A DNA stretch of 64,000 nt. Source: Lonicera japonica. Its lineage: Eukaryota; Streptophyta; Magnoliopsida; Dipsacales; Caprifoliaceae. The stretch covers positions 2,790,001 to 2,854,000 of the forward strand of contig CM038463.1 of NCBI GenBank assembly GCA_021464415.1. The letters run 5' to 3'. Below the pieces are notes generated by a model. The model was not told the origin of the DNA. It was given only the letters and a program-made list of their open reading frames with translations, and did not search any database. Positions 35,260 to 47,640 of this stretch are shown here, in pieces. The position numbers and the translations under genes are program-made. Each line of letters begins with the position of its first letter. The first letter of the stretch is position 1.

Positions 35260-36240
35260 CAAAAGTCATTTAGCACCTCTTGTAAATATAGGGATAAATA
35301 ATCTAATGGTGCTAAAAGTCAGTTAGCACCACTTGTCAACACACATGAGAAAAACCAGAAGGTGCTAAAAGCCATTTAGCACCACCTTGCAACAAATAAG
35401 AGAATACCAGAATGTGCTAAAAGCAATTTAGCACTACCATTCAGCAAGCAATAACAATTAATATGATGGTGCTAAAAACCATTTAGCATCATCCATAAAC
35501 ACGCATGACAATAAACAGAATGTGCTAAAAGGCATTTAGCACTAGATGTCAATAACCAGTTATGCGGAATCTGATTTGCTAAAAGCCATTTACACCACTT
35601 TTCGCACATTTTAAACTAGTTTGAATGTGCTAAAAGCGATTTAGCACCAATTTCAACACAAAACAAGCAATTTGATGTTGTTAAAAGCCGTTTAGCACCA
35701 CCATCAACACAAAATTACAATAACCAGAAGGTGCTAAAAGCCATTTAGCACCACATTTCGCACATGAAAAATAGTTTGAATGTGCTAAATGCCATTTAGC
35801 ACCACCTTTCAACACAACAACAAGCAATCTGATAGTGTCAAAAGCCATTTAGCACCATCATCAACATAAAATTATAAAAACCAGAAAGTGCTAAAAGCTA
35901 TTTGGCACCAACTTTTGCACATGAAAACTAGTTTGAAAGTGCTAAATGCCATTTAGCACCACCTTTCAACACAACAACAAGCAATCTGATGGTGCTAAAA
36001 GCCATTTAGCACCATCTTTCGCACATGAAAACTAGTTTAAAGGTGCTAAAAGCAATTTAGCACCAATTTTCAACACAATAACAAGCAATTTGGTGGTGCT
36101 AAAATCCATTTAACACCACTAGAAGGTGTAAAAGCAATTTAGTACCAGGTTTCAACACAATAATAAGCAATCTGATATTGCTAAAAGCTATTTAGCACCA
36201 CTAGAAAGTGCTACACAATGACAAGTAATCTAATGGTGAT
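35260..36240. repeat. palindromic motif array 7, upstream of the transposase
   Basis: About 20 cores of the AGCCA-centred form (GGTGCTAAAAGCCATTTAGC then ACC), with spacers such as TTTCAACACAACAACAAGCA. The period is 53 bp, the same as array 1 despite different spacer sequence. The array lies directly upstream of the transposase start on the - strand, mirroring array 1 upstream of the Ulp1-type gene. Confidence 0.93.
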
Positions 36241-37439
36241 AAAACAAATTAGTAGCTGGTATAAATGTTTTTAATTGATTCAGATGAAGAAATATGATCA
36301 ATGGAAGCAATATGTATGTAAATTTCATAGTCGATATTAATCATGATCGGATGTAGATTTTTTGAATCAATACATGGATAATGAATCAGAATTTTTTATC
36401 AGAATGATTTCTTGCGTCATCTCTGTGGTTCTGATGACCGATCGTTGTGAACTTTGAAAACTTTTGATTGGGATTTGGTTGCAATTGTTTTTTGGATACG
36501 TGAGAAGTTATATATATTAAGTTTAGTGTGCTATTAGTTAAATAAGGAAGTGGCATTAATGTCTTTTTCATGTAGTTTCCTTAATTTGTAATGCTAATTC
36601 ATAATGGACCTTTGTAATTATGTTGTTATTAGAGTGTGCCCTTATGCCCAATTGCCTCAAAAAATAAAGCTTTCTTACAACATTTATGTTATAAATAATT
36701 CAATCTTATGAATTATTTACATTTACAGATAATTACGTAATTTTAAAATAAATATATGTAATATTATATATTTCTTTTATAGTGCCTTTTGAGTGAATCT
36801 ATATTGTTATTATAGAATTCTCATTAAAACGAAAGTCAATTTAATTGACTTCCAAATTAGGAGGATTAGTATACAGTAAGGAACACAAGTTTTGTAATTC
36901 CTTATAGTACTTTTTTTTAGTGCAATTTTTAACTAAAATTTTAACAATACAAAAAATTTGAATGAGATCGAACCAAACCGAAACTGAATAATTTGGGGAG
37001 GGTTTCGGTTCTATAGGTACAAAAATCAAAACCGAACTATAAAATTTGGGGAGGGTTTAGGGTACCCCAATTCTACCTTGACCGAAACCGAAAACATCCC
37101 TACAATCCTCAGCTAATAACTATTTCGTCCGGACAAGTTATAAAATATAAATTGTGTAATGTAGTGATTTTTTTTTTTTATTAAAAACAATTCTTTATGT
37201 CATGAAAGAAATTTTTTGGTAAAATATAATAAAAGACATGTAGCATAAAATTAATTGAAAAAAATCTCACCAAACGATTATTTTTTTTATTATTATCAAA
37301 TAGAGACTTGATTACTTAATGTTAGATGCATGGTTTGATTCAAAGGTTTGGAAGACAGAAGCAAAATTTTGTATAAAAAATAAAATCAGAAGGCCCAGAT
37401 CCCGAATTTAGGATAATTTTTTTTTTTTTTTTTTTGTGA

Positions 37440-37510
37440 GTGTACTAGCTTAGCTGATAAGAAATCCATTTGAATTTAAGAGATATTTTGAGTTCGAATT
37501 TTATTTAAGG
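37440..37510 (+). repeat. possible tRNA-derived SINE
   Basis: TAGCTTAGCTGATAAG (37446-37461) resembles a pol III A box, and GAGTTCGAATTTT (near 37490) resembles a B box about 45 bp later, the spacing seen in plant tRNA-related SINEs. Tail and target duplication were not resolved. Confidence 0.4.
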
Positions 37511-37544
37511 TGAAATTTTTACATTATTATTATAGCATTAGAAA

Positions 37545-38512
37545 AAGGGTGATTTTATTTCTATCCACGAATTTTTGCAGTTTATTCACCCTTAATTTAT
37601 GCTAATCTTGAGCCAAATCTTTTAAAATTTTCTTATGAAAATTGAGAAGTATATCCACCGATTAATAATCCTTTAAATATATTTACTAGTTTCCTAATTA
37701 TAATTTACTTCCTTAATAATCTAGTCTCTTAATTTATAAAAAAATTTATTGATACTAATAATATAAATTAATTATTCATCAAAAATATACAATACTACAA
37801 AACTGAGAAGAATTAATTTGTATTAATACACCATAACACTAATGAATAATTTTTTTCAACAAATGAATTTACTATTTTTTTTCCTACACCATGAGGGCTT
37901 TAAAAAAATAAAAAATAAATAAAGCATCATTGGAAGTTAAGAAAATAATTAAAAATTAGTTGAGGCAACGAGTGTCGTTTACTTCAATTCAATCGTTTCA
38001 CAAGTCAAAGGAATAATATTCAATTGTGGTATATATTTTGCATTTTTTGTTTCCCATCATGAATTTGTAATTAAAGTCCTAATTTAATTCACTTATGGGG
38101 TTTGAACTAAATTTTGTAGACATATTACAAATATTTCAAACTACACTTATTGTTTAATTATTATTGCAAGACTAATGTAAATTTTTGTATAATCTCAATT
38201 CCGAAAACTAATGTAAATATAGACTTATAGTCTAATATCGAGTCCGAAAAGGGGATATAATTAATTGACATTAAAATACAAATTATGTTTAGCTTTTGAT
38301 ATATTATATGTGGTGGATAAAAGTAAAAATTTGGTGGATAATTTATAATTAAATTAAAAAGAATTATTATTATATAAAAATTATTCCAACACTATTTTTG
38401 TAAGTTTATCTAACAACGTGATTAAACATAATGATCAATAGTAATTAACTTAGTAAAACCCAAAAAGAGTGATAAACTGATAAATCTAACGAATAAAATT
38501 AAAATCACCCTT
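37545..38512. mobile_element. non-autonomous DNA element with GGGTGATTTTA ends
   Basis: The left end reads AAGGGTGATTTTATTTCTAT and the right end, in reverse complement, reads AAGGGTGATTTTAATTTTAT. The element is about 968 bp and encodes nothing. The target duplication is unclear because both flanks are A-rich. The left-end sequence recurs at 63364, so this is a repeat family. Confidence 0.62.
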
Positions 38513-41500
38513 AAAAAAAATAAAGAAATTTAGAGCCAAAAGTCCATCCGTGGATATGGGCTTCAGAGAACGGACTTCCTGAACTGTGCTTTGAAGAAAA
38601 AAAAATTTGTTTGGCAAGAGCATATCACAAAAGTACTTCTATATTAATATCAAATTTGCTAAAATAAAAATTATAAAATTGTTGGACTAAAATTCTTGCT
38701 TTTTCTCTTGGTTCAGAAATACATATCAATCATGGAATATTTTTAATTTTGCTTTTGTGGGCTTTTATTTCATTAAAAAAAATATTTGTATAATATAAGC
38801 AATAGAATTCAAACACTTACCAGTAACGAGAGTAATATAATTCTTTATCGTTGTTTTATTTTTTAAAAAAAATTACTTTAAATTACTTAGATTTGAACAC
38901 ATAGATCTATTTAAAAGGCTAATAACCATACCCCTATATATCTTATTTTCTAATATTTTTCTCCCGTTAAAAAATAATGAATAGGAAGAAGAGAATCAAA
39001 TTCAAGTGGACAAGTAGTGTGTTGTGATGGGTTCAGCTGAGAGGCTAAAATATTTTGATTTTATTGAGTCCTCATACTTGAGCCTTAATCTGCCTGGCCC
39101 TACGTATACTAGTTTGGGTTGCTTGGAGTAAACATTAACATCTTAAAATGCAAGCTATTATAATCCAAAAAAAAAAAGCCAAAAAGAATAAAATTCAGTT
39201 TTGACTGCACAAGTAAAAAACCCGAGCCATTACCCATTTGCAATAAAAAAAAATTGTTAAAAGATTCGTAAATATAAAAGCAACCTAAAAACATACCAAA
39301 TTAAAGTCAACAATAAATATGACGTCTCGACTTCTAATCTTATTTTGTTTTAAAATATTCGTCTATCCTTTTATTTATTTTATAAATAAATTTGGCCACA
39401 ATCAGAGTTCACCAAGAAATTTGAAGTGGTTGCCTATGGTGGTAATCGGGTAGTCGGTGATGGTTGCAGAGGTGTAGCGATCACGAGCAAAAAGAGAAGA
39501 AAATATTTGTCTTTTTCTCAAAAATATTATCATGCAAGAATTGATTTGTGATGAATTTGAGTAAAAAAAATGCATATATGTAGCTTTTTCAAAAAGTTTG
39601 ACGTGTCACTTTTTTCTTGTGTAGTTGTTACATTTATGCACGATTTTTTTATAATTTATGTTCTAAAAGAATTTATGTTCTTCTTCAAAAACATTTTAGG
39701 GTTTGACAAACTTTTATTTTCAGCACTACAATATTCATATATATTATAATGATTGTACGTTATATTTAAATTATAGTATATATAGTACGTGGTAAGAACA
39801 AATTAAAATTGGTCATGCGCTTATGAAGCCCCAATATTTAAGGAGCTCACGTAATTTCATAGTTCTGATGTGTATGCCAAAATCTAGGCTAGCCACGCAC
39901 TTGGACATGACCCAAAAAGTCTAAAATATCACCCTCTTTTCAGTTGCTTATAGTGTACTGTTGTTTTCAAAGAACGTTCTCAAGTGTTCGACAATTCATG
40001 GTGGGAACTACCTACAAATTAATGTGCATGCTTTTCCATCATAACATCCACTCTCTCTTTTAATTTCTTATATTATATTTATCCCAAAATGATGACTTGT
40101 ACAAAGCCATTACTGTATATTATTGAATATATATATATGGTGTTGGTCGTGTGATATCAATTTTGCTTGCGCATAGTCATGTTTTAACATATTAGTAAAT
40201 TTGTATTATTATTACATTGGAAAATAATATGAAGTGTAAATTATAGGGGTTACGTTCTAATTTTATGTATGTGCGTGTGTCATTTGTAGACTCAAAATTA
40301 AAATATATAAGTTTGGGCGCAGTTCATCACGTAGACAAATTCACGTGTTATAATTCAATGACATGACAATTATACTAATTTATGCATATTTTGCCCCTCT
40401 CGAGTGGGATTAGAGAAAGAGGGCTAGCAGAAAATATTAACCCAATTTAAAAGAAAAAATGTGCAGAAAAAAAAAATGAAGAATGTAAGATTAAATTAGA
40501 CTAAGAATCTACGAGTTATTGCAAAGATGCCCAACAAAATCTAGCTAGATACAGAGGAAGTGAAATGAAATAAATGCATGACAACCACCTGGTTTTGACT
40601 TGCTAACAATTTCCTGCCGCCAACAAACCTTTTATTACTATGGATTAAATTTTCTAATGTAAAAAAGATCGACCTCCTGCAACCAACAACTCTTTCATTA
40701 TTATATTGGGGGCATTTAATTTATTATCGCCGTTGTAATTGTGAATAAATTAACTGCATCTTATTCAGCGAGAGGGTTGGCAGGTATATCCACTAAATTT
40801 AAACAAAAGAAAATTCAAATTAAGAAAAACGATACACATATTAATTTTTATTTAATTAAATTTTATAATATGATTTACCCATACAAATAAGAAATAATCT
40901 CTTTTTTAAATCTTATAAATATAAAAAAAATTAAATAATCAATTAATAATATCTTTAACACGATTACGACCTATTTTATTAGCAAAACACATGTCATATC
41001 AGTTAGAAAAATTTGGTAGATGGAGAGAAAGACATAAAGGGGTTGTAGTGGAAACTACGCACTCAACCTTATCGTTCTAATTTAGGAGCTGAAAAGAGAC
41101 ATCTAAAGATGGTTTCTGAAACGACAAGCAACTACAATTACAACTCACTTTATGATAGATGATCCAAATACGATTCTGCTCTTAACTCACCGTATTTATG
41201 TGCAAATGGAAGGGTAATTTTGAACTCTTCTACACTAATTCATGTTTAGTATACTATTTTTAAAATTCTAAAAATATATAATTATTTTTTATTTTTTTAT
41301 TTCTTAATTTTTTTCTAAAATACAAAAATCAATAAAAAAGATTCTTTACTTGAAAGAAGTTTTTAAAATGAATGAACCAAATATGATTTTATTTTAAAAA
41401 ATACCAAAAAATATTTTTTAAATCTCAATCAAACAACACCTTAAATTTCGAGTCTCTTTCATAAGTAATTACATATAATTTATATCCTCACATAAATGAT

Positions 41501-42903
41501 ATTATTTATAGCTTAGTTGCATACAACTTATCTTTGTGCAATTAAGACGCCTAACATTTAATCTGGAACAAAAAATATATAAAGTATGTATGTAACATTT
41601 TCTTAGGGTATCATATATATAGTATTATTAAATATTTAAATTTGTAAAAGTATCTATAATATTCAATAAAAAAAAAAAAAAAAGAATTATCTAAAAAAAA
41701 AAAAAAAAAGCTTAATAAAACCTATATATAATTCATAAATGGTTCTGCTCATCTATCCTTATCTACCAAAGTATCCCAGCGGCTCAGCCAAGTATTTATT
41801 GGTAGAAAATTTGGTTGAAAGTTCACATGACTCTTGACCTTAAAACTTAATTTCATGACTCCTTTTTCGGTTGCAAATTTTTGTCTCCAAGTCCACACTA
41901 ATATGGATTTCGATCCAACCTTCGTAAATCAATTGAATATTTTACCGACTTGCGTTGTATATCTTGTTAATTTATCCGGTAAGTCTGCTCTTCACATATC
42001 AAAACATTTAATTTATTTTAATTGTGTTATAATATATATAATAAAATAGCTTTATGTTTAATATTAGTTAGGATTTAATCATTTATCCGAGGCCTCTTAT
42101 TTGAAGGGAGGAAGAAATGAGATTATTTTATTTTATTTTATTCCGATGAAATTGAATAATTTTTCATTAATTTTTTTATTTAATACATCAAAACACAACT
42201 TCTAAAATATTAGGTGTCAGATACATGAATACGATAGGTTAATGAGACATGCAAAAATGTGTAGAATAGGTTGACAGGTGTGTTGTGTTTTAATTAGATT
42301 AAATTAAATGTAAAAAAATAAAATTTCTCAAGTGTTATGGTATTTTGAACATTATATTACCACAAAAGATGCATATTACGTGTTATACAAAGTAAGATAA
42401 TTAATGCCGCGAAATTAGATTACACCGTGCTAATAAAATATAATAGTGACTTGCGGGTATATATACATAGGGGAAGGATAGGATCAATTTTTTAGTCTTT
42501 AAATACGGATCAATTATTTTGAAAATAAATAAATAAAAATTTTAATAAAATTTGGATGAATATGATCTTCATGATTAGTAGACAACTTCCACCAAATTTC
42601 ATCGAAAAATTCAATCAGGGAAGGGGTTAACTAAAATATTGATATATAAGTGCGTTTTTGTCCGTTAAAATTTAAAATGTTTAGCTAACTCACTTCTCGG
42701 TTGATTTTGTTGATGAAATTTGGTAGAGATGATGATCTTTACTAATCATCGGAGGATAGGGAGCATCTATAAGGATTACTATTCACGGTTTACATAAAAA
42801 AAATTTTTATCTTCATGTTATCTCAAATTTAAGGTTAATACAATTAATCTGCATATAGTTAAAGATTAAATAAATGATCATTCTTTATAATAATCTTATT
42901 GCT

Positions 42904-42954
42904 CTATATATATATATATATATATATTATAATATATGTATATAATATATATGT
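42904..42954. repeat. TA-rich dinucleotide tract upstream of NLA
   Basis: A run of about 13 TA units followed by imperfect TA-rich sequence, ending about 200 bp before the NLA start codon. It probably overlaps the core promoter or 5' UTR, but no single TATA box can be picked out. Confidence 0.8.
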
Positions 42955-43150
42955 GCAATAGCAATTAAGCATTGACTTCAAAAATCTTATTTAAAACAGA
43001 ACAGAGCGTGAAACTGAAAGGATGATCGTGACTGACGTTGTAAGCAAAGGTTTGAGTTTTTATTAAGAAGATTAAGAAGATTTACTCAAAATTGATTTGT
43101 GTGCAGCAGTATTCCTCTGTTTCTATGAACAATAAGGAGAAGGAGATAAT

Positions 43151-45435
43151 ATGAAGTTCTGCAAGAAATATGAGGAGTACATGAAAGCCCAAGAACAGAA
43201 AAAGAAAAGGCTACCTGGTGTTGGTTTCAAAAACCTCAAAAAGATCTTGAAGAAGTGTAGAAGAAGAGACCTAGTTCAATCCCAAAATCATGACCCTTCC
43301 TCTTGTCCCCAACATTGCCCAGGTATGTATAATAAATAAAATCGTTCTTTCTGCATTTATTTTACAATTCAATTGTCTATTGGGTTTTGTTTTATTAGCC
43401 TAATAACTGTTTGTTAAATTCTCATTTATGTTCCTTTAGGATTTTTGTTCTCAATTCATAGTGCAAAACTGATAATTCTTCTATGCAGTGTTCACAAATT
43501 CTTTTGAATTGTGATATTTCAGTGGGATTGTTCATCTGAGTTGTAAAAGCGATGAAAAACAAAAGATAAAGAGGAATATAAGCGTGAAAAGTTCATAATT
43601 ATCAAATCAATTCCCAATCTAAAATTTCATAAGAGCCAAGGGATGATATCTCTTAATCGCTAAATCCTTTCTAAACCTTTATAATTGATTGGTCTGAAAC
43701 AATGAAAAATCTCTTAATTTTTGTCCAGATGAGCTTCTTTATCATTGATGCATCTTAAAAGCCTTTTAGAATGCTCATGGTCATGGATTAATCTCCCCTC
43801 TTATCTTAATCGGTTAATTAAATTTAGTATAACAACGTGTAGTCTGCGATGGAACCTTTTTCCCTTCCCTTCTCAACGAAATGTCTGCAGTAGTCGGCTC
43901 CTTTAATCAGCGGGCACAGAAGTTGCTTGAGCTACATCTCGCTTCAGGTTTCCACAAGTACTTAATTTGGTTCAAAGAGAAGCTTCAGAAAAACCATGTT
44001 GCCTTGATTCAAGAAGGGAAAGACCTGGTTAGCTACGCAATAATTAATGCTGTTGCCATGCGTAAAATTCTGAAGAAGTATGATAAGGTATGCTTGTCTC
44101 ACTAAGTTAGCATTTGTTTTTTTGTCCGAATCTTAAGTCAAAAAACTGAGTCTGAAAATTGTTTGGTTTGCCTGTTTCATTCGTCAACCTATTTTTTGTT
44201 TGTCGATATAGATTCATTACTGTAAGCAAGGAGAAGCATTCAAGTCGCAGGTCCAAAGCATGCACATCGAGATCCTTCAGTCTCCATGGTTATGTGAGCT
44301 TATGGCTTTCCACATAAATATCAGGACATCAAAGGTGACTATGAACAAGGCCCCTGCGTTATTTGAGGGCTGCTCTCTCACATTCAAAGATGGCAACCCA
44401 TCACTCTCTTGTGCGCTCTTTGATTCCATCAATCTCGATATTGACTTGACTTGTTCTATATGCTTGGTAAGTCCCCAGTTATTCTTCTCTTAAATCTTGG
44501 TAATAACGTACAAGCGACTCTTGGGAATGCTTTCTTTTTTATTGTTTTTGCACACACTTGAGCTATCTGATTCTCTCACTTCACATTGACTAGTTCAATT
44601 TTCTTGCCACAGTCTGCAGGGTAATAAATTTATCATGTTGACTTTTTGAATGATTCCAAAAACATAGCAGGCTATACCTAAGAAAGATTCAGTCCTGTAT
44701 GTGCCAAGAAGTTGGGAATAACTAAAGCCACATAGAAAATTATAGAATTATTGACTACATTCCTAAATGAGTATGTTGCATTGTAGCATATGATGGGGTT
44801 ACGTACAATTCATATTTATATGTCCCCCAACTGCATTTTTAAGGTTCATTTTTTGAGGACATACAATGCTGTAGAAATTCTGGATCTAAAAGTAATGCTT
44901 TTGAGGCAATATTCTCTATACATCCAACCATTGATCTGTGCATTTGATTTCTTTGAAACAGGATACCCTATTTGATGCAGTATCCCTCACCTGTGGCCAT
45001 ATCTTTTGCTACATCTGTGCTTGCAAGACTGGATCAGTTACTATTGTGGATGGATTAAAGGCAGCAAATCCCAAGGAAAAATGCCCTCTCTGTCGAGAGG
45101 TAACTTCAATAGGATATCAGTATTTGACCAGTTGTGAAAATTCAGCTTAGTTGGCTAATTCTTGATAATTTGTTTGATTTCAGGCAGGAGTTTATGAAGG
45201 TGCTGTACACTTGGAAGAGCTAAACATTCTATTAAGCCAAAGGTATGCCTCTCTTTTAGCATGTTTGTTGTTGTATTATTACATTCCACTAGCAACATTT
45301 TCTTACCTCATTATCGCATATTGAAACAGTTGTCCGGATTATTGGGAGGAGCGTCTTCAGTCGGAGAGAGTAGAGAGAGTTCGGCTAGCAAAGGAGCACT
45401 GGGACTCCCAAGTGCGGGCGTTCATTGGTGTTTGA
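43151..45435 (+). CDS. NLA: SPX-RING E3 ubiquitin ligase, NLA/BAH1 family
   Basis: NLA proteins bind inositol pyrophosphates through the SPX domain and ubiquitinate phosphate (PHT1) and nitrate transporters at the plasma membrane. Exons are 43151-43322, 43843-44087, 44212-44466, 44962-45099, 45184-45242 and 45330-45435. All introns are GT-AG with matching phases, giving 975 nt and 324 residues, close to the usual family length. The SPX domain begins at the start codon ([14 protein letters not shown], then [18 protein letters not shown]) and continues through [14 protein letters not shown]. The RING (C3HC4) ligands are C220, C223, C235, H237, C240, C243, C265 and C268. The tail [20 protein letters not shown] is typical of the family. 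No disabling changes were seen. I did not find an evident miR827 target in the few hundred bases upstream, although this gene class is often controlled that way. Confidence 0.95.
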
Positions 45436-47440
45436 ACAATGCAATTCTCATTTCTATTATTGTTAGTATTTGCTATGTGAATTAGCAATAATTTCTTGTA
45501 CATAATGTATTTGTTATTCATTTGTTGTATCATCTTTAAGTTTCAAACAAGGCTTGTGGCTGCTGGACTGAAAAGGAATGTAATTAATAGTTATTATGTT
45601 AAGGTATTTGCCGATAGGCTATGCCCTATTCTGTGATTTATTATTTGGAACCTCAACCTTTGCTTTGTGATAAGCACATTATAATGCACTTGTATAAGCT
45701 TATACATGCATTTTATAATGCTCTTATACGGCTAAACACACTAAATAAACTCCGAATTACAACTTGTTAATTCCATAGCAAATTAGGTTACTAATTTGAT
45801 CTTGCAAGTTTGATTGTGTATGAAAAATTGTGGAAAGTGGATGCATGAATAATGGTCAAGATGCTCTTCAAAAATTTTGGAAGAAGAAAGAAAGTATGGA
45901 AGCATTTGAAGAAGCCATGATCGATTTTGGCAAAAAAAAATAAAATTGGTGTCTATTTTGGCATTAAAAAGATCGATCTTGGGCCTTACCAGCATTTCCC
46001 AGTGATGTCCTAAGAGCTTACAAGATCGATCTTGCCCACTTCCTGCCAGCAACAAAGAAGCAAGATCGATCTTGGTCCCCTTGCAAATATATTTGCCTAC
46101 TTGTGTACAGCTCATCAAAGCAACTTGTACCACTTGCCCTCCCCTCCTTGGGACATCTTTATATAGAAGGCAAGGTTCAAACTTAAAGACATACAACTTT
46201 AGAGAGAGAATTACAACTTTGTAATTGTGAGAATTAGGAGAAAAATTATTTTAGCTTTTAGAGAGATAAAAGTTTCTTCTTCTTCTTGTATTCTCAATTA
46301 CTTGTAACAAACTCTTCTTATATCAATCAATGCAAGTGTTTTGTTGATTATCTATTATTTATATCATGTATTTATTATCTATGCAGGGGTAAATCACCTA
46401 GCTAAGGCTAGGGGTGAGTTTGTTGTCAAGAAAAACATGGTCAAATTTCAAATTCTTTAAAGCTCTATGCCTAGTGTTGTCAAATAATTATGCTTGTCAA
46501 ATATTGATCATATTTCATAATCTTTAATGGCTTAAAACATCATAAAGAGTATGGAACTTCCATTTTAATCTCATTTGCCTCCTTATGCCAAATATAAGGA
46601 GTTTTTTGGTGATTAATGGATATGTTTAGTACATAAATGAAACTTAGACTTTTCATGCCAAGTATGATTAGTGCTAATCGAATCATTTATATACAAACAA
46701 AATACTTCAAGTAGACATATATTATTCAACAACTGCCATTAAATGTATGGCTATGCTATTCATATAAAATTAGAAAAGTTTACTTCAAATATGGTCGCAT
46801 TTTGTGGTTAAGTGTGACGTATGGTTCTATTTTCCTTTGTCACTTACATCACTTAAACACACTTTGTGCCTATATTTGAGAACTTTCTAATTACTCATCT
46901 ATTTACTTAAATGTTATGTTTATCTTCCCTCATGAGAAAGACTAGTTGAGTTGGATTGGTTGTATTTGCTCGAAATCAACTACCGCCAACGTCTAGGCTT
47001 TTAATTGATAAGCAAAACATAAAACACATAAAGGTATATAGATGAGCCGAATTGGATACACAAACCATGGTTACCAAGAACAACAAATAAACCCCCAAAG
47101 CCTTCGCTTCCTTTAATACAAAAGTAATCTCATCAATTTGAAGTTTGTTTTACAACTTTTACAAAACAATTCAAAAACATAATTTTTACTCAATCAATCT
47201 TAATTAATAACACGCAACCTATAAGCTTTCGCCTCTCCAGGCGGTTCGACATTCAAACTTCCGAAATACTATATTACAACTTGACCGCTTACACTTGGGT
47301 GTAAACGATTACACTATTTTCCAGCGTCACTTTGCTTTACTATTGAAAAATATGATATTAAAAGCAGTACTAAAAAATATGATATATATATACATATTTT
47401 TTTTAAAGCTAAGCTCCATAAAATACTAGAGAAACTGATT
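45436..47440. other. intergenic region with LTR-like repeat
   Basis: 3' flank of the NLA gene followed by unassigned DNA. From about 45917 to 46360 the sequence looks like part of an LTR: three copies of the 12-bp palindrome AAGATCGATCTT (45969, 46022, 46062), a TATA-like CTTTATATAGAAGG near 46150, then T-rich leader-like sequence. No second LTR or coding domain was found. The 137-codon - strand frame at 45783-46196 has no domain and is probably chance. Confidence 0.5.
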
Positions 47441-47640
47441 TTATTGAGGAAAAAGAAGAAAATAAAAATGAAGATATTGATCATTATATGGATATTTGGC
47501 TGAAGAATCTTTATGCTAAGCCAAGAAATTCAGATAAAGATAGAGAAGCAAAAGAAAAAGGAAAAGCTTAATTAAAGGAAATTCCACTTAATAAAAAAGA
47601 AGATTTTAAATGATGCTTTGTCTCCCAGCCGACGCATAAG
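47441..47640 (+). pseudogene. remnant 3' end of a pararetroviral ORF
   Basis: An acidic and Lys-rich stretch ending in stops, directly before the viral promoter. In the circular viral genome the last ORF ends just before the promoter. Its presence here therefore suggests that the integrated copy begins with the end of a preceding unit. Confidence 0.42.

Larger units (their letters stand above)
11690..36672. mobile_element. Mutator-like element with Ulp1 and mudrA-type genes
   Basis: An autonomous-type Mutator-like element, now decayed. It holds a Ulp1-type gene on the + strand (13577-18143) and a mudrA-type transposase on the - strand (32715-35126), the gene pair known from Ulp1-carrying MULEs of plants. 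The proposed edges are set by an 11-bp direct repeat TCTTACAACAT at 11679-11689 and 36673-36683 (MULE duplications are usually 9 bp, sometimes 8-11). The subterminal ends are similar in inverted orientation (left GAGAAAATGGGTTATAA, right GAGGCAATTGGGCATAA, then CACTCTA in both). Removing the later Harbinger-like and Tat insertions leaves about 12.3 kb. The spacers and introns are filled with palindromic motif arrays. The ends are less certain than the gene content. Confidence 0.68.
11459..37102. mobile_element. outer hAT-like non-autonomous element, split by a MULE
   Basis: The left end reads CAGGGGTGTGG and the right end reads, in reverse complement, TAGGGATGTTT, a terminal inverted repeat type common in plant hAT MITEs. 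The flanks are CAATCTTC (11451-11458) and CAATCCTC (37103-37110), an 8-bp target duplication with one mismatch, as expected for hAT. Subterminal parts on both sides carry repeated AAACCGAA-type words, also typical of these MITEs. Without the inner insertion the element would be about 650 bp. It encodes nothing. It served as the landing site for the Mutator-like element. Confidence 0.66.
37103..42903. other. AT-rich intergenic region upstream of NLA
   Basis: No gene is supportable. Open frames are all under 75 codons and show no domain. The region contains a possible SINE (37440-37510), a non-autonomous DNA element (37545-38512), A-rich runs near 41670-41710 and otherwise unassigned AT-rich DNA. 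Confidence 0.6.

Noticed and set aside
37440..37510. A true tRNA gene
   Set aside because: A- and B-box-like words are present, but no cloverleaf can be folded. At most it is a SINE.
45783..46196. 137-codon - strand ORF
   Set aside because: No domain or family resemblance. It overlaps the palindrome-bearing LTR-like stretch, so it is most likely a chance frame.
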